Assembly (NCBI RefSeq): GCF_022348165.1
Contig: NZ_JAKRFI010000001.1
Span: 372,001 to 436,000 of the forward strand
Source of the DNA: Halomonas sp. McH1-25
GTDB lineage: Bacteria; Pseudomonadota; Gammaproteobacteria; Pseudomonadales; Halomonadaceae
Direction of reading: 5' to 3'
DNA: 64,000 bases
Below are positions 38,719-47,577 of this stretch, piece after piece. The translations under genes were made by a program, and so were the position numbers. Each line of letters begins with the position of its first letter. The first letter of the stretch is position 1. The notes beneath the pieces were generated by a model. That model was not told the DNA's origin. It was given only the letters and a program-made list of their open reading frames with translations, and ran no database searches.

Positions 38719-39278
38719 GCGTCGCCTCCTTGGCTGATCGTCTCGTCGTCGCTGGCGGCCGGACGATCCAGGACCGGATAAAGGGTATAGGCGAGCGTCA
38801 CGGTATGAACGCTCTCGGGAAGATCGTGTGAAAGCTGGAAAACCAGGGGCAGCTGCACCCGCTCGCCCGCCTCGAGACGCTGCTCCTGGAAGCAGAAGCA
38901 GGTTACCTTGCGCAGATAGAGTGACGCCTCGCCCGGACTGACGCTGGGCACGGCCCTGCCGCGGTAGGCCGACTTGCCGTAATTGCTGAACACGAAGTCC
39001 ACCTCGTAGGCCTGGCCAGGATGCACGCGAATCTGGCTATCCAACGCTTCCAGCCGCCAAGGCAGCCCACTGCCCTTGCGGGTGATGAACTGCACCGTCA
39101 CGTAACGCGACTCATCCACTTCACCACTGGCGAAAGCCTGGGGTTGACTGGCAGCACGCCCATTGAGGCCCGTCACTTGGCAGAACACGTCGTACAGCGG
39201 CACCAAAGCAATGGTGAACCCCACCATCGCGACCAGCGCCAGCAGTGTCTTGGTGACCGTGCGTTGTACTGGTGTCAT
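38715..39278 (-). CDS. ctaG: Cytochrome c oxidase assembly protein CtaG/Cox11
   Basis: 187-aa membrane-anchored copper chaperone that delivers CuB to subunit I. One N-terminal helix (about residues 10-30), then the extracytoplasmic domain with PLYDVFCQVTGLNGR and the copper-binding CFCFQEQ motif. I start at the ATG at 39278, which gives the usual length; the frame open to 39407 overlaps ctaD. Confidence 0.93.
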   Translation of the reverse strand: MTPVQRTVTKTLLALVAMVGFTIALVPLYDVFCQVTGLNGRAASQPQAFASGEVDESRYVTVQFITRKGSGLPWRLEALDSQIRVHPGQAYEVDFVFSNYGKSAYRGRAVPSVSPGEASLYLRKVTCFCFQEQRLEAGERVQLPLVFQLSHDLPESVHTVTLAYTLYPVLDRPAASDDETISQGGDA

Positions 39279-39315
39279 GACTGCCTCCCGGCCGCTCCTT
39301 GCCGACGACGATGCG

Positions 39316-40953
39316 TCAGCCAGCGACTCGACGAAGATCCGGTGGTGTTTCGAAGGTATGCAGCGGCGCGGGGCTCGGTACGCTCCACTCCAGGTCGGTG
39401 GCGCCATCCCACGCCTTGGCCGGTGCCGTCACTCCGCCTCTCACGCACTTGATGACGACCCACACGAACAGCAATTGCGAAAAGCCGAACAAGAAGCCGC
39501 CGATACTCGAGGCCATGTTGAAATCGGCGAACTGCAATGCGTAGTCGGGAATACGTCGGGGCATGCCCGCCAAGCCGGCGAAGTGCATCGGGAAGAACAG
39601 CAGGTTGACCCCGATCACCGACAGCCAGAAATGCCAGCGTCCAAGGCATTCATCCGGGTAATGGCCGGTCCATTTGGGCAGCCAGTAGTAGACGGCCGCC
39701 ATGATCGAAAATACGGCCCCGGGCACCAGCACATAATGGAAGTGCGCCACCACGAAGTAGGTATCGTGGTATTGGAAATCCGCCGGCGCGATGGCCAGCA
39801 TCAGTCCCGAGAACCCGCCGATGGTGAACAGGACGATGAATGCCAGCGCAAACAGCATGGGCGTCTCGAAGGTAATCGAGCCGCGGAACAGCGTCGCGAT
39901 CCAGTTGAAGACTTTCACCCCGGTCGGCACTGCAATCAGCATCGTCGTGTACATGAAGAACAATTCGGCAATGAGCGGCAGACCCACCGAGAACATGTGA
40001 TGTGCCCAGACCAGGAAGGACAAAATGGCGATAGACGCCGTGGCGTACACCATCGAGGCATAGCCGAACAACGGTTTGCGGGCGAAGGCCGGCACGATCA
40101 CCGAAATGATGCCGAAAGCCGGAAGAATCATGATGTAAACCTCAGGATGCCCGAAGAACCAGAACAGATGCTGGAAAAGTACCGGGTCGCCGCCGCCCGC
40201 CGCATTGAAGAAACTGGTGCCGAAGTTGATATCCAGCAGCATCATGGTGATCACCCCCGCCAGCACCGGCATGACGGCGATTAGCAGGAAGGCCGTGATC
40301 AGCCAGGTCCAAACGAACAACGTCATGTCCATCAGGCGCATGCCCGGTGCCCGCAGATTGAGAATGGTCGCGATGATATTGATCGCGCCCAGAATCGAAC
40401 TGATGCCGGCCATGTGCATCGCCAGGATGAAAAAGGTCGTCGAAGGTGGCGCATATGTCGTCGAGAGCGGCGCGTAGAACGTCCAGCCGAAATTCGGCCC
40501 ACCGCCCGGCATCAGCAGTGTCGACAACAGCAACAGAAACGCCACCGGCAGTAGCCAGAAGCTGAAGTTATTGAGCCTGGGCAGCGCCATATCCGGCGCC
40601 CCGATCTGCAGCGGCACCATCCAGTTGGCGAGCCCGACGAATCCGGGCATCACGGCGCCGAACACCATGATCAGACCATGCATGGTGGTCATCTGATTGA
40701 AAAACTCGGGCCTGACCAGTTGCAGCCCGGGCTGGAAAAGCTCCAGCCGGATCACCAGCGCCATGGCGCCGCCGATCAGAAACATGGTCAGCGAGAAAAT
40801 CAGGTAAAGCGTGCCGATTTCCTTGTGATTGGTCGTCAACAGCCAACGCAGCGGACCACTTGAATGGTGCGCGTCATGGTCTTGAACGGCGGTTCCGCCG
40901 GCCACGTTCTCGCTATGCTCTAGCCTTGCCTTGAGCGGTAACTTGGGGGCCAT
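39316..40953 (-). CDS. ctaD: Cytochrome c oxidase subunit I
   Basis: 545-aa twelve-helix catalytic subunit carrying haem a, haem a3 and CuB. The haem a ligand region MHGLIMVF, the CuB His-Tyr crosslink region [11 protein letters not shown], the double His HHMFSVG and the late VAHFHYVL are all present. GGAGG lies eight bases before the ATG at 40953; an open extension to 41067 overlaps ctaC. It is preceded by ctaC and followed by ctaG after 37 bases. Confidence 0.96.
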   Translation of the reverse strand: MAPKLPLKARLEHSENVAGGTAVQDHDAHHSSGPLRWLLTTNHKEIGTLYLIFSLTMFLIGGAMALVIRLELFQPGLQLVRPEFFNQMTTMHGLIMVFGAVMPGFVGLANWMVPLQIGAPDMALPRLNNFSFWLLPVAFLLLLSTLLMPGGGPNFGWTFYAPLSTTYAPPSTTFFILAMHMAGISSILGAINIIATILNLRAPGMRLMDMTLFVWTWLITAFLLIAVMPVLAGVITMMLLDINFGTSFFNAAGGGDPVLFQHLFWFFGHPEVYIMILPAFGIISVIVPAFARKPLFGYASMVYATASIAILSFLVWAHHMFSVGLPLIAELFFMYTTMLIAVPTGVKVFNWIATLFRGSITFETPMLFALAFIVLFTIGGFSGLMLAIAPADFQYHDTYFVVAHFHYVLVPGAVFSIMAAVYYWLPKWTGHYPDECLGRWHFWLSVIGVNLLFFPMHFAGLAGMPRRIPDYALQFADFNMASSIGGFLFGFSQLLFVWVVIKCVRGGVTAPAKAWDGATDLEWSVPSPAPLHTFETPPDLRRVAG

Positions 40954-40999
40954 GACGTCTCCTCCCGGCTTGGTTATGCCATGCGTCGGATCGAGGATC

Positions 41000-42118
41000 C
41001 TAGGGTGAGAGCTGCGCCTGGATGGTCGACGGCTGGATGATATCGCCGGTGTCGTTGCCCCAGGCATTACGCTCGAATGTGATCACCGCCGCGATATCCA
41101 CGGCATTCAAGGTGCCACTGAAAGCCGGCATTGGCGTACCGGCGACACCGTTGACGACGGTGTCGATATGGCCTTCGAGATCCTCCAGTAGAGCCTGGTT
41201 GCCCACCAATGCAGGAAACGTCGGCGGCAGGCCTTGCCCTTCGGGTTGGTGGCAGGATGCGCAGATGGAACCGTAGACCTGCTCGCCTCGTTCCATTAAT
41301 TCCGGCAGGGTCCAGTTACGATCGACACCGCTCGCCGCAGCGGCAGCTTCCTGCTTGCGCTCGGCCAGCCAGGCATCGAATTCATCCTGGGCCATGGCAT
41401 GAACGACCACGGGCATGAAGCCATGATCCTTGCCGCACAGTTCGGCACATTGACCGCGATAAATGCCCGGCTCGTCGATACGCGTCCAGGCTTCGTTGAC
41501 GAATCCGGGGATGGCATCCTTCTTCACGGCCAGGTCGGGTACCCACCATGAGTGAATGACATCCGACGAGGTCATCAACAGTCGTACCTTGCGGTCCACG
41601 GGAAGAACGAGAGGCTGATCGACTTCCAGCAGATAGTTGGCATCCTTTGCCTGTGTCCCGTCGATTTGTTCGCGCGGAGTAGTCAGGTTGGAAAAATAAC
41701 CGACGTCCTCGCCGACATAATCGTAATGCCAGCGCCATTGATGCCCGGTCACCATCACTTCGAGGTCCGCTTCGGAAGCGTCGTACATATGGCGCAACGT
41801 GGCCGTGGCCGGGATAGCCATGGCAACGAGAATCAATAGCGGGATGGCCGTCCAGAAGATTTCGACGGTGGTGTGCTCATGAAAATTCGCGGCCTGCGCC
41901 CCCTTTGACCGCCGGTAACGGAACAGCGAATAGAACATCACGCTGAACACGACGGCCCCAATCACGACGCAAATCCAGAAAATGGTCATGTGCAAGCCAT
42001 GGACATGACGGCTGACTTCCGTCACCCCGACCGGCATATTCCAACCGTTGGCCAAAGCGTTGCGCTCGAGCCCAGCCAGCCCGGTAATCAGGGCGGCAAG
42101 AACGTATGTCTTGCGCAT
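41000..42118 (-). CDS. ctaC: Cytochrome c oxidase subunit II with fused cytochrome c domain
   Basis: 372 aa. A signal sequence and two helices are followed by the CuA cupredoxin domain ([18 protein letters not shown] and [16 protein letters not shown], giving the Cys-x3-Cys-x3-His-x2-Met set) and a C-terminal class I cytochrome c domain with CASCH (about residues 284-288) and a distal Met in TPMPAF. This is the caa3-like fused form that can accept electrons directly from soluble cytochrome c. GGAGG lies five bases before the ATG at 42118. Confidence 0.94.
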   Translation of the reverse strand: MRKTYVLAALITGLAGLERNALANGWNMPVGVTEVSRHVHGLHMTIFWICVVIGAVVFSVMFYSLFRYRRSKGAQAANFHEHTTVEIFWTAIPLLILVAMAIPATATLRHMYDASEADLEVMVTGHQWRWHYDYVGEDVGYFSNLTTPREQIDGTQAKDANYLLEVDQPLVLPVDRKVRLLMTSSDVIHSWWVPDLAVKKDAIPGFVNEAWTRIDEPGIYRGQCAELCGKDHGFMPVVVHAMAQDEFDAWLAERKQEAAAAASGVDRNWTLPELMERGEQVYGSICASCHQPEGQGLPPTFPALVGNQALLEDLEGHIDTVVNGVAGTPMPAFSGTLNAVDIAAVITFERNAWGNDTGDIIQPSTIQAQLSP

Positions 42119-42243
42119 CGGCTCCTCCATGATTGTTTTAATGAGTCGGAGCGAGGGGTAGAGCTAGATTAGGACGTGCTTGTCGAAGTATAGAAGAAGG
42201 TTCGGTGATTTAGCGGTCGCCACAGACGAAAGATTAATTTGCG

Positions 42244-42417
42244 CTATCGGGATGCGAGCGTGGCCACCAGCAAGATGGCGATGACCAGCGCTACGGCAAG
42301 CACAATCCCGGTCATGATGAAGGCAACCGGCTTTCCCTCACTGAAATCGTGCTGTCGCTGGCGCTCCTTCTGTACCCCAAAGAACGCGGCCAATACCGAT
42401 TTGACGACGCCCCACAT
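42244..42417 (-). CDS. DUF2970 small membrane protein
   Basis: 57-aa protein starting at the ATG at 42417 with AGGAGG five bases upstream. It opens MWGVVKSVLAAFFGVQKE, the DUF2970 signature, continues with a charged DFSEGKP stretch and ends in a single membrane helix (about residues 33-54). Family members lie beside cytochrome oxidase genes. It is the first leftward gene before ctaC, 125 bases away, and probably belongs to the same operon. Its function is unknown. Confidence 0.82.
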   Translation of the reverse strand: MWGVVKSVLAAFFGVQKERQRQHDFSEGKPVAFIMTGIVLAVALVIAILLVATLASR

Positions 42418-42539
42418 CGTGCCTCCTACCTGCAGTTTCGTCAGGCTGGCTGGCTAAACTTGCCTCTTGTGGAGCGTAGCCGTTGACCGCACGTGGCACA
42501 CAGTGGATTTTCAACGAGAGACCGGCTGAAACTATGCCA

Positions 42540-43268
42540 TCAAAGCCCGAACAGCCTGACGATCAACGGCAGCAGGAAGGCCGTCACCATACCGGTCAAC
42601 CCCATCGCCAAGCCTGCAAAAGCGCCGGCCATGGCCCCTAGCGAAGCAAACGACTGCGCCGTACCGAAACCATGGGCAGCCAAGCCCATGGTAAACCCCT
42701 GAACGCTGGGGTCCTCGATGCGCAACTGGCGAAACAGCCAGGGCCCCAGCGCGCATCCGACCGAGCCGGTCAGAAGCACGAGCCCCGCTGCCAAGGAAGG
42801 GATACCGCCGATCTGCTCTGCAATACCCATGGCAATGGGTGAGGTCACCGAGCGCGGGGCCAGCGACAGCAACGTTTCATGACGCGCCCCCAGCAGCAGG
42901 CCGATGGCCAGGGTCGACGACACGGCAGTCACAATGCCGGTCAGGCAGGCAAGTACGATAGGGACAAGCATGCGCCTAACCCGCTCGCGATGGTCGAACA
43001 ACGGTATCGCCAACGCCACGGTTGCCGGCCCAAGCAAAAAGTGGATGAACTGCGCCCCTTCGAAATAAGTGGCGTAATCGATACCAGTTAGGAGCAAAAA
43101 ACCGATTAGCAAGACAATAGCGACGATAACGGGGTGTGCGAAAGGTGAGCCCTTGGCAAGTCGATTGATGCGTGTCGCCAAGGTAAAAGCCACTAGTGTC
43201 GCCAACAGGGAGAGCAACGGATTCCCGGACAGGTAAACCCAGAGCTTGTCCAGCGCCGCCAGATTCAT
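42540..43268 (-). CDS. lrgB: LrgB/CidB-family (YohK) membrane protein
   Basis: 242-aa protein with about seven helices. FLLGPATVALAIPLFDHRERV, ALAPRSVTSPIAMGIAEQIGG and VQGFTMGLAAHGFGTAQ are the LrgB family blocks. With LrgA it forms a putative murein-hydrolase export/glycolate-type transporter; the actual substrate is not evident. Its start overlaps the lrgA stop by four bases. Confidence 0.88.
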   Translation of the reverse strand: MNLAALDKLWVYLSGNPLLSLLATLVAFTLATRINRLAKGSPFAHPVIVAIVLLIGFLLLTGIDYATYFEGAQFIHFLLGPATVALAIPLFDHRERVRRMLVPIVLACLTGIVTAVSSTLAIGLLLGARHETLLSLAPRSVTSPIAMGIAEQIGGIPSLAAGLVLLTGSVGCALGPWLFRQLRIEDPSVQGFTMGLAAHGFGTAQSFASLGAMAGAFAGLAMGLTGMVTAFLLPLIVRLFGL

Positions 43269-43627
43269 TTACCGCCCCCCTTGGCATAGCGCTTGGCCAG
43301 GCGATCCAGCACCTTACCGGTTACCGCCAGGGTCACCGCCGTCGACACAACCAGCGTGACGACCAATACCCAGAAATCCGCCTTGATCAGCTCGAAGTGC
43401 ACCATCAAGCCAACGCCGGCAGGCACGAACAATAGCGTCAGGTAACGCAACAGTCCTTCGCCGGCGAGACGCAGCGAATCAGGAACACGACCAAGCATCA
43501 GCAGGGCGAGCAACAACACGACCATGCCAAGCACCGGTCCCGGCACGGGAATAGCCAGACCACGAGACAACAGCTCTCCCAGAAACTGACAGCCCAACAG
43601 CACGCTCATCCCCACGATCAGTGGCAT
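43265..43627 (-). CDS. lrgA: LrgA/CidA-family (YohJ) holin-like protein
   Basis: 120 aa with four membrane helices. GCQFLGELLSRGLAIPVPGPVLGM and LFVPAGVGLM are the family signatures. In Gram-positives the Cid/Lrg pairs influence autolysis; in Gram-negatives they are less clear. It is translationally coupled to lrgB. Confidence 0.88.
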   Translation of the reverse strand: MPLIVGMSVLLGCQFLGELLSRGLAIPVPGPVLGMVVLLLALLMLGRVPDSLRLAGEGLLRYLTLLFVPAGVGLMVHFELIKADFWVLVVTLVVSTAVTLAVTGKVLDRLAKRYAKGGGK

Positions 43628-43750
43628 GGCTCTCCCCTGCAGTCATATCAAGACGGCGCATTTTACTACGAAAGTCTAGCGCGGTGGTCGTGAGCGAATA
43701 CGTCTTGACATCGCTACGCCAAGCGCTTGAAAGAAAAGCGAAATACAAGG

Positions 43751-43778
43751 TTGCAATTGGCAGGAAAAACGTTAGTAT
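43751..43778 (+). promoter_or_regulatory. Putative promoter of tRNA-Pro
   Basis: TTGCAA (43751-43756) and TAGTAT (43773-43778) with a 16-base spacer lie about 43 bases upstream of the tRNA. The GC-rich stretch after the -10 (GCCTCG) resembles a stringent discriminator. Confidence 0.45.
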
Positions 43779-43820
43779 ATGCCTCGTTCGCTGCGGGGGC
43801 TCCCGCAAGAGTGAAGATGA

Positions 43821-43897
43821 CGGAGCGTGGCGCAGCTTGGTAGCGCGCTGCAATGGGGTTGCAGAGGTCGCAGGTTCGAATCCTGTCGCTCCGACCA
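43821..43897 (+). tRNA. tRNA-Pro (anticodon GGG)
   Basis: 77-nt cloverleaf: acceptor CGGAGCG/CGCTCCG, D arm GCGC-AGCTTGGTA-GCGC, anticodon arm CTGCA-ATGGGGT-TGCAG with anticodon GGG reading CCC, T arm with GGTTCGAATCC, discriminator A and an encoded CCA end. The C1 acceptor base is typical of tRNA-Pro. A terminator follows. tRNA genes are common island integration sites, and the next 4.5 kb is accessory-looking. Confidence 0.95.
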
Positions 43898-43914
43898 GAA
43901 AGATTAAAAGAATC

Positions 43915-43950
43915 AGCCGCTTACGGTAAACACCGAAGCGGCTTTTTCTT
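43915..43950 (+). terminator. Terminator of tRNA-Pro
   Basis: AGCCGCTT and AAGCGGCT flank a 13-base loop and are followed by TTTTTCTTT, a canonical intrinsic terminator 18 bases after the tRNA. Confidence 0.88.
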
Positions 43951-44224
43951 TGTCTCCCAAAATTTTCCCAAAATATTCTGAAAACTCACCGCTACAGCCA
44001 ACCCTTCCCCATCCTTCGCCTCAAGTAACCTGTAAGTCCATACAGAACATCGCCGCAATCGAAGCCATCACGCCTGACGAGCCGGCCGATGCTGTCGACC
44101 TGGCTCGCCTACCCCAGAAAGAGCGTGGCATGGTCAATGAGCGTACAAGGGCCGCGTCGCAGCGCTGAACCAAGCTTCAACACAAACAGAAGCCACAAAA
44201 AACATTTTTTTACAAAAAAAGTAG
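43951..44224. other. Intergenic region downstream of tRNA-Pro, possible gene debris
   Basis: This stretch has unusual composition: C/A-rich at first and poly-A/poly-T at 44200-44222. A rightward open frame ending at 44168 contains PDEPADAVDLARLPQKERG, which has coding-like composition but no start signal and no family I recognise. It may be the tail of a decayed gene. I found no intact integrase and no obvious direct repeat of the tRNA 3' end. Confidence 0.35.
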
Positions 44225-44249
44225 TTGATATCGTTGCGGACGGCCATAT
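44225..44249 (+). promoter_or_regulatory. Sigma32-like promoter of the hsp20 gene
   Basis: TTGATA (44225-44230), 13 bases, then CCATAT (44244-44249) resembles the heat-shock sigma factor consensus (CTTGAA, 13-15 bases, CCCCATnT). Its position, about 100 bases upstream of a small heat shock gene and just before a structured 5' UTR, supports it. Confidence 0.45.
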
Positions 44250-44256
44250 TTCATGA

Positions 44257-44350
44257 TTGCCGAAAGGCAGAACCCTTCGAGACGGGATGCCGCTAATCGG
44301 ATCCCGTAGCAGAAGGTATGACTTCGCTAGCCACTAGGGAGGACATATCT
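44257..44350 (+). promoter_or_regulatory. ROSE-like RNA thermometer in the hsp20 5' UTR
   Basis: Three successive hairpins precede the ATG: TGCC-GAAA-GGCA (44257-44268), ACGGGAT...ATCCCGT with an inner CCG/CGG (44282-44307), and CTTCGCTAG-CCA-CTAGGGAGG (44322-44342). The last one buries the Shine-Dalgarno AGGGAGG and opposes it with TCGCT (44324-44328), which matches the conserved U(U/C)GCU of ROSE elements including the internal G-G mismatch. ROSE elements melt on heat shock to allow translation of small heat shock genes. Confidence 0.68.
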
Positions 44351-44866
44351 ATGAACCCTGCATTCTCACTGGAACCGCTCTTCCGTCATTCCATCGGCTT
44401 CGATCGCTTTAACGATCTATTCGAGCGTGCGTTCGAAGGAGGCGCTACGTCTAGCTTCCCTCCGTACAATGTCGAGAAGCATGGCGATAACGAGTACCGG
44501 ATTGTGCTGGCCGTCGCCGGCTTCACTGAAAAGGAGCTTAGCATCAAGCTCGAGGGAGGCGTGCTGACGGTTTCCGGCAACAAGACCGATGAGAAAGGCG
44601 AGGAAAACGTCTCCTACATGCACCAAGGCATCGCGCACCGTTCCTTCAAGCTGACTTACCGGCTTGAGGATCACATCGATGTACAAGGGGCCCGTCTGGA
44701 AAATGGCCTATTGTTCATCGACCTGTTGCGCGAAATACCTGAAGCGGAGAAGCCGCGCGAAATCGAAATCAATGCAGTCGGTCAAAACCAATCTGGGGTC
44801 CGGCAACTCGAGTCCAAACAGGGCGAACGGGTACAGGAGCCGGCCCAGATGAAGAACACAGCATAA
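44351..44866 (+). CDS. ibpA: Small heat shock protein, Hsp20/IbpA family
   Basis: 171-aa holdase chaperone. N-terminal NPAFSLEPLFRHSIGFDRF resembles IbpA, the alpha-crystallin domain runs from about 35 to 130 (PPYNVEK, VAGFTEKELSI, RSFKLTYRLEDHI) and the C-terminal part is longer and more polar than in E. coli IbpA, ending with a Gln/Glu-rich tail. I start at 44351 behind AGGGAGG; an upstream in-frame GTG/ATG at 44318 lies in the thermometer. Regulation is likely by sigma32 plus a ROSE-type thermometer. Confidence 0.9.
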   Translation: MNPAFSLEPLFRHSIGFDRFNDLFERAFEGGATSSFPPYNVEKHGDNEYRIVLAVAGFTEKELSIKLEGGVLTVSGNKTDEKGEENVSYMHQGIAHRSFKLTYRLEDHIDVQGARLENGLLFIDLLREIPEAEKPREIEINAVGQNQSGVRQLESKQGERVQEPAQMKNTA

Positions 44867-44890
44867 TGACCACTTCGTTATAGAGCCCCG

Positions 44891-45017
44891 TTTTGAACTG
44901 TTCCCCTACTAAAGCTGGGCGGTTCATCTAGGTGGCACCCAAGGCCTGAGTCCTGTACTGCACAGGACTTGGGCCTTTTAGTTTCATCTTTGTACGCTTG
45001 TGGTTGCAGTAGTGAAT
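44891..45017 (-). mobile_element. Decayed right end of an IS3-family element
   Basis: On the minus strand 45017-44928 encodes HKRTKMKLKGPSPVQYRTQA and then a stop, the typical C-terminus of an IS3-family OrfB transposase (normally YYNHKR...LKGLSPVQYRTQ). The preceding codon is TAA, so the rest of the gene is gone. The short noncoding stretch down to about 44891 would be the terminal region of the element. The palindrome at 44941-44980 is part of this coding remnant, although it could also work as a terminator for hsp20. Confidence 0.65.
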
Positions 45018-45206
45018 TTACTGGAGAGCCGCCGGCAAGCCAGAGCGCATAATTAGAGCAGCGTGAGCTTGGGATCGTTGAAACTCAGTCTAGCCCGATA
45101 TGATTTCCCGTGAGTTCACTGAGCTTCGCGAAAAAACACCGAGCATCCCCAGGCCTACCCGACAAGGCCAAGCCCACGTTTTTCGATCAGAGCGTAGAAC
45201 GCAGCT

Positions 45207-47222
45207 CTAGAACTGGTATATCTCGACATCATCGATATACAGCGCTCCAACACTGACATCGAACATGTTGATGATGAAAGCGACGTGAGTGGCCCAATCA
45301 GGCGCAGGCTTACGCACGAGTTGCTGGTGGTGTCGAACCCACCTCGTCGTGACTGCCGCCAGCGCTACGCCGCTGCAAATCCTTTCAGTCTTGGCAATCA
45401 CGGGCAAACCATATTGGCTGAAATGTGATACCCCTACGTATGCTTGTTCCGCATATGCAGTTCCGGTCATTCCCACCGCAAACCGATAAAGGTATGAAGA
45501 ATTATTCAAGGTGCCGGCTTTTTTTACCGGCACGAGCAGCATTATCGCCGCATTGCTTCCACGCCCATATTTCACCTTGGCCGCCTTGAAAGCCTTCGAT
45601 CCGCTGCAGGCTACATCGGTACTGTTGGATAATGCTAAATTGTCTCCGGTTAAACGGTCAGTGATCGCAGCAGTGTCGTTTGCGATCAGCCACTCTGCTG
45701 GGGCATTCCCCTGATTACCGCCATCCAGAACCAGATTCTCACGCGCCGATAGTAGCGTCGATACCAGATAATTCCCCGTCCCGTCGATCACGCCTGGATT
45801 ATCGATATAGATCGCCCCGTCGCCCTGTTTGAATCGACCAGTCGTTGTTAACAGCTTCAGCAGTTTAACGTCGCGTAAAAATACGCCCATCGCATCAGCG
45901 GACACGTCAAACAGCGCTGGGACATCAAGGTCACTGTTCCAGCCTAGAATCTCTCCACCAACGATAACGATGCGCGACGTTTCATGAGAGCCACAAATGT
46001 AGGGAATCGCAGTTAGCGGATTGCTGTCATTGTTGAACTCTTGGTGACAGCCATATAGCTCAACGGACCCCGACTGTGCATGAACCAATTGACCGACATA
46101 GTCCACCGAGGTACCGAATAGCCGGATGGCGCCATTGTTGTTATCGTTATGTATGGCCAGTCCGCTGGATGTGGCGACTGCTCCGCCGTAATATTCGATG
46201 CCCTCCCCGTAGTTTGCGAACCCACTAGGCATGTCTATATGGACGGCACACCGTGTAATGCTACAGTTGTAGTTATGTACGATATAGGCGTTCTGCTGAT
46301 ACACATCGCCATAGCCGAACTCCTGCAGCTGGCGTGATCGAGTGGAAAATACGCCAAGCGAGCCTTCAGGGCTATTAAAGAGAAATGCTGTCACATGACT
46401 GTGTCTACCCGGCCCTATGACGTTGATTCCGCTGAGGCGATCTCCGCCCAGATAGGAAAGACTATTTACCGTTTTATCGCCTGAATTGTACAGCCTAAGA
46501 AAATAATTGCCTTCGACATTGGGTATACCTCTGGCATCGATATGAGCACCATCGGCATGACCGGCCAACGTGACATAAGCCAAATCGATGCTAGTTTGCG
46601 CTGCAGTCCAAGGAGAAAAATCGCGCGACAAATGGATGGTCGTACGCTCACCCAATACGGTTTTGACATAATCCTGAGCCGCCATGAGCTCATCCCTTGA
46701 TGACACCCATATGCCCTGGTCAAGCAACCGTTCGTTAAGCTTGCGTTTATCGAAGCCGTTGGAAACATGGATGTTTCCCAACTCGCCGGCAACGCTAGCA
46801 TAATCGACGTCTGTGTCGGCACCAGTAGCCGCATGACTCGTCTGATTGTGCGAGTGCGCATTATCGGCAACCGTCAAAACAGCACCAGCCCGTAACGCCT
46901 TGAGAACGAACCTACGCCGCGCTCGATCCACGCTATCTCCAGTGGCCTTGGCCATAGAATGACATTCGCCCCCTGCCAAATCGGGTTCAATAGCTTCATA
47001 TAGCATATAGCGGCACAACCTGAGACAAGCATCCGATTCAGTACGCTTCAGGTCCGTGTCCCGGTCCATACCCGCTGACAAGGGCTCACTGGGAGCTGTG
47101 CGGCCTTTGGCAACGACTCCTCGCACGCCTGCATCTACCCTATAAGTCCTATACCTGTCGGTAGCATTAGGCTGCAGTAGTACTCCCTCCCTAAGCACAA
47201 GAGGCAAATTAGTGGCAGGCAA
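45207..47222 (-). CDS. Right-handed beta-helix protein, tailspike/depolymerase-like
   Basis: Up to 671 aa. The central part (about residues 145-470) has the short, Asn/Gly-rich strand-turn repeats of right-handed beta-helix proteins (GIPNVEGNYFLRLYN, SGINVIGPGRHSH, GLAIHNDNNNGAIRLFG), and the C-terminal 190 residues look like a jelly-roll carbohydrate-binding module ending SVGALYIDDVEIYQF. Phage tailspikes and capsule depolymerases have this layout. The start is unsure: the frame opens at a TTG (47222); ATGs at 47069, 47006 and 46955 are possible. From 46955 the protein begins with a Tat-like RARRRFVLKALRAGAVLTV. Base composition is A/T-richer than its neighbours, and no other phage structural gene is near. 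Confidence 0.6.
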   Translation of the reverse strand: MPATNLPLVLREGVLLQPNATDRYRTYRVDAGVRGVVAKGRTAPSEPLSAGMDRDTDLKRTESDACLRLCRYMLYEAIEPDLAGGECHSMAKATGDSVDRARRRFVLKALRAGAVLTVADNAHSHNQTSHAATGADTDVDYASVAGELGNIHVSNGFDKRKLNERLLDQGIWVSSRDELMAAQDYVKTVLGERTTIHLSRDFSPWTAAQTSIDLAYVTLAGHADGAHIDARGIPNVEGNYFLRLYNSGDKTVNSLSYLGGDRLSGINVIGPGRHSHVTAFLFNSPEGSLGVFSTRSRQLQEFGYGDVYQQNAYIVHNYNCSITRCAVHIDMPSGFANYGEGIEYYGGAVATSSGLAIHNDNNNGAIRLFGTSVDYVGQLVHAQSGSVELYGCHQEFNNDSNPLTAIPYICGSHETSRIVIVGGEILGWNSDLDVPALFDVSADAMGVFLRDVKLLKLLTTTGRFKQGDGAIYIDNPGVIDGTGNYLVSTLLSARENLVLDGGNQGNAPAEWLIANDTAAITDRLTGDNLALSNSTDVACSGSKAFKAAKVKYGRGSNAAIMLLVPVKKAGTLNNSSYLYRFAVGMTGTAYAEQAYVGVSHFSQYGLPVIAKTERICSGVALAAVTTRWVRHHQQLVRKPAPDWATHVAFIINMFDVSVGALYIDDVEIYQF

Positions 47223-47282
47223 ACACCAAATACTTCATCTACACTGGCGCAAAGCAGGTAAATACTAATTTAGGAGGGAACA

Positions 47283-47333
47283 ATGAAGACGTTTGACGGT
47301 ACAGCCGTAATGCCTGCCGAGGTGCAGCCATGA
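47283..47333 (+). CDS. Possible 16-codon leader ORF
   Basis: An ATG at 47283 with a strong GGAGG five bases upstream opens a frame of 16 codons whose TGA overlaps the ATG of the next small gene (ATGA). It may couple translation of that gene. The peptide (MKTFDGTAVMPAEVQP) has no recognisable feature. Confidence 0.35.
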   Translation: MKTFDGTAVMPAEVQP

Positions 47334-47494
47334 GCATCGTCAAAACCAGCGCTATCATTTTAGGGCTTATGATTGCAGCCTACGCCTTGCTGGAAAGTGG
47401 CTCTGAAGAAAAGGCTCCACTTTGGGAACCAAGGGATGCCATTCCCGGCGCCTCCGAAGAGGGACGCACCAAGTGGCAGGGCAAGAACGAATAA
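47330..47494 (+). CDS. Small membrane-anchored protein 1 of a three-member family
   Basis: 54 aa. An N-terminal hydrophobic helix (about residues 3-21) is followed by a polar tail ending WEPRDAIPGASEEGRTKWQG. The tail aligns with the tails of the next two small proteins through W-[DE]-x-[RQ]-x-x-I-x-x-A-S-x(3)-R-x-x-W, so it is a divergent member. It overlaps the short leader ORF by four bases. I do not know the family. It is shorter than usual annotation limits. Confidence 0.6.
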   Translation: MSIVKTSAIILGLMIAAYALLESGSEEKAPLWEPRDAIPGASEEGRTKWQGKNE

Positions 47495-47577
47495 GTCCAG
47501 CCAGAGAATTTGTAAACCCAGCTCGTTCAAGGCACGCTCGTTGATGGTACGTATACCGACAACCTCAGGAAGCCGCC

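Noticed and set aside
39163-40284. 373-codon rightward frame
   Set aside because: Antisense to ctaG/ctaD; composition is that of a shadow frame with His/Gln/Arg-rich translation.
44941-44980. Dedicated hsp20 terminator
   Set aside because: The palindrome coincides with codons of an IS3-family transposase tail, so its origin is coding, although it may now end transcripts.
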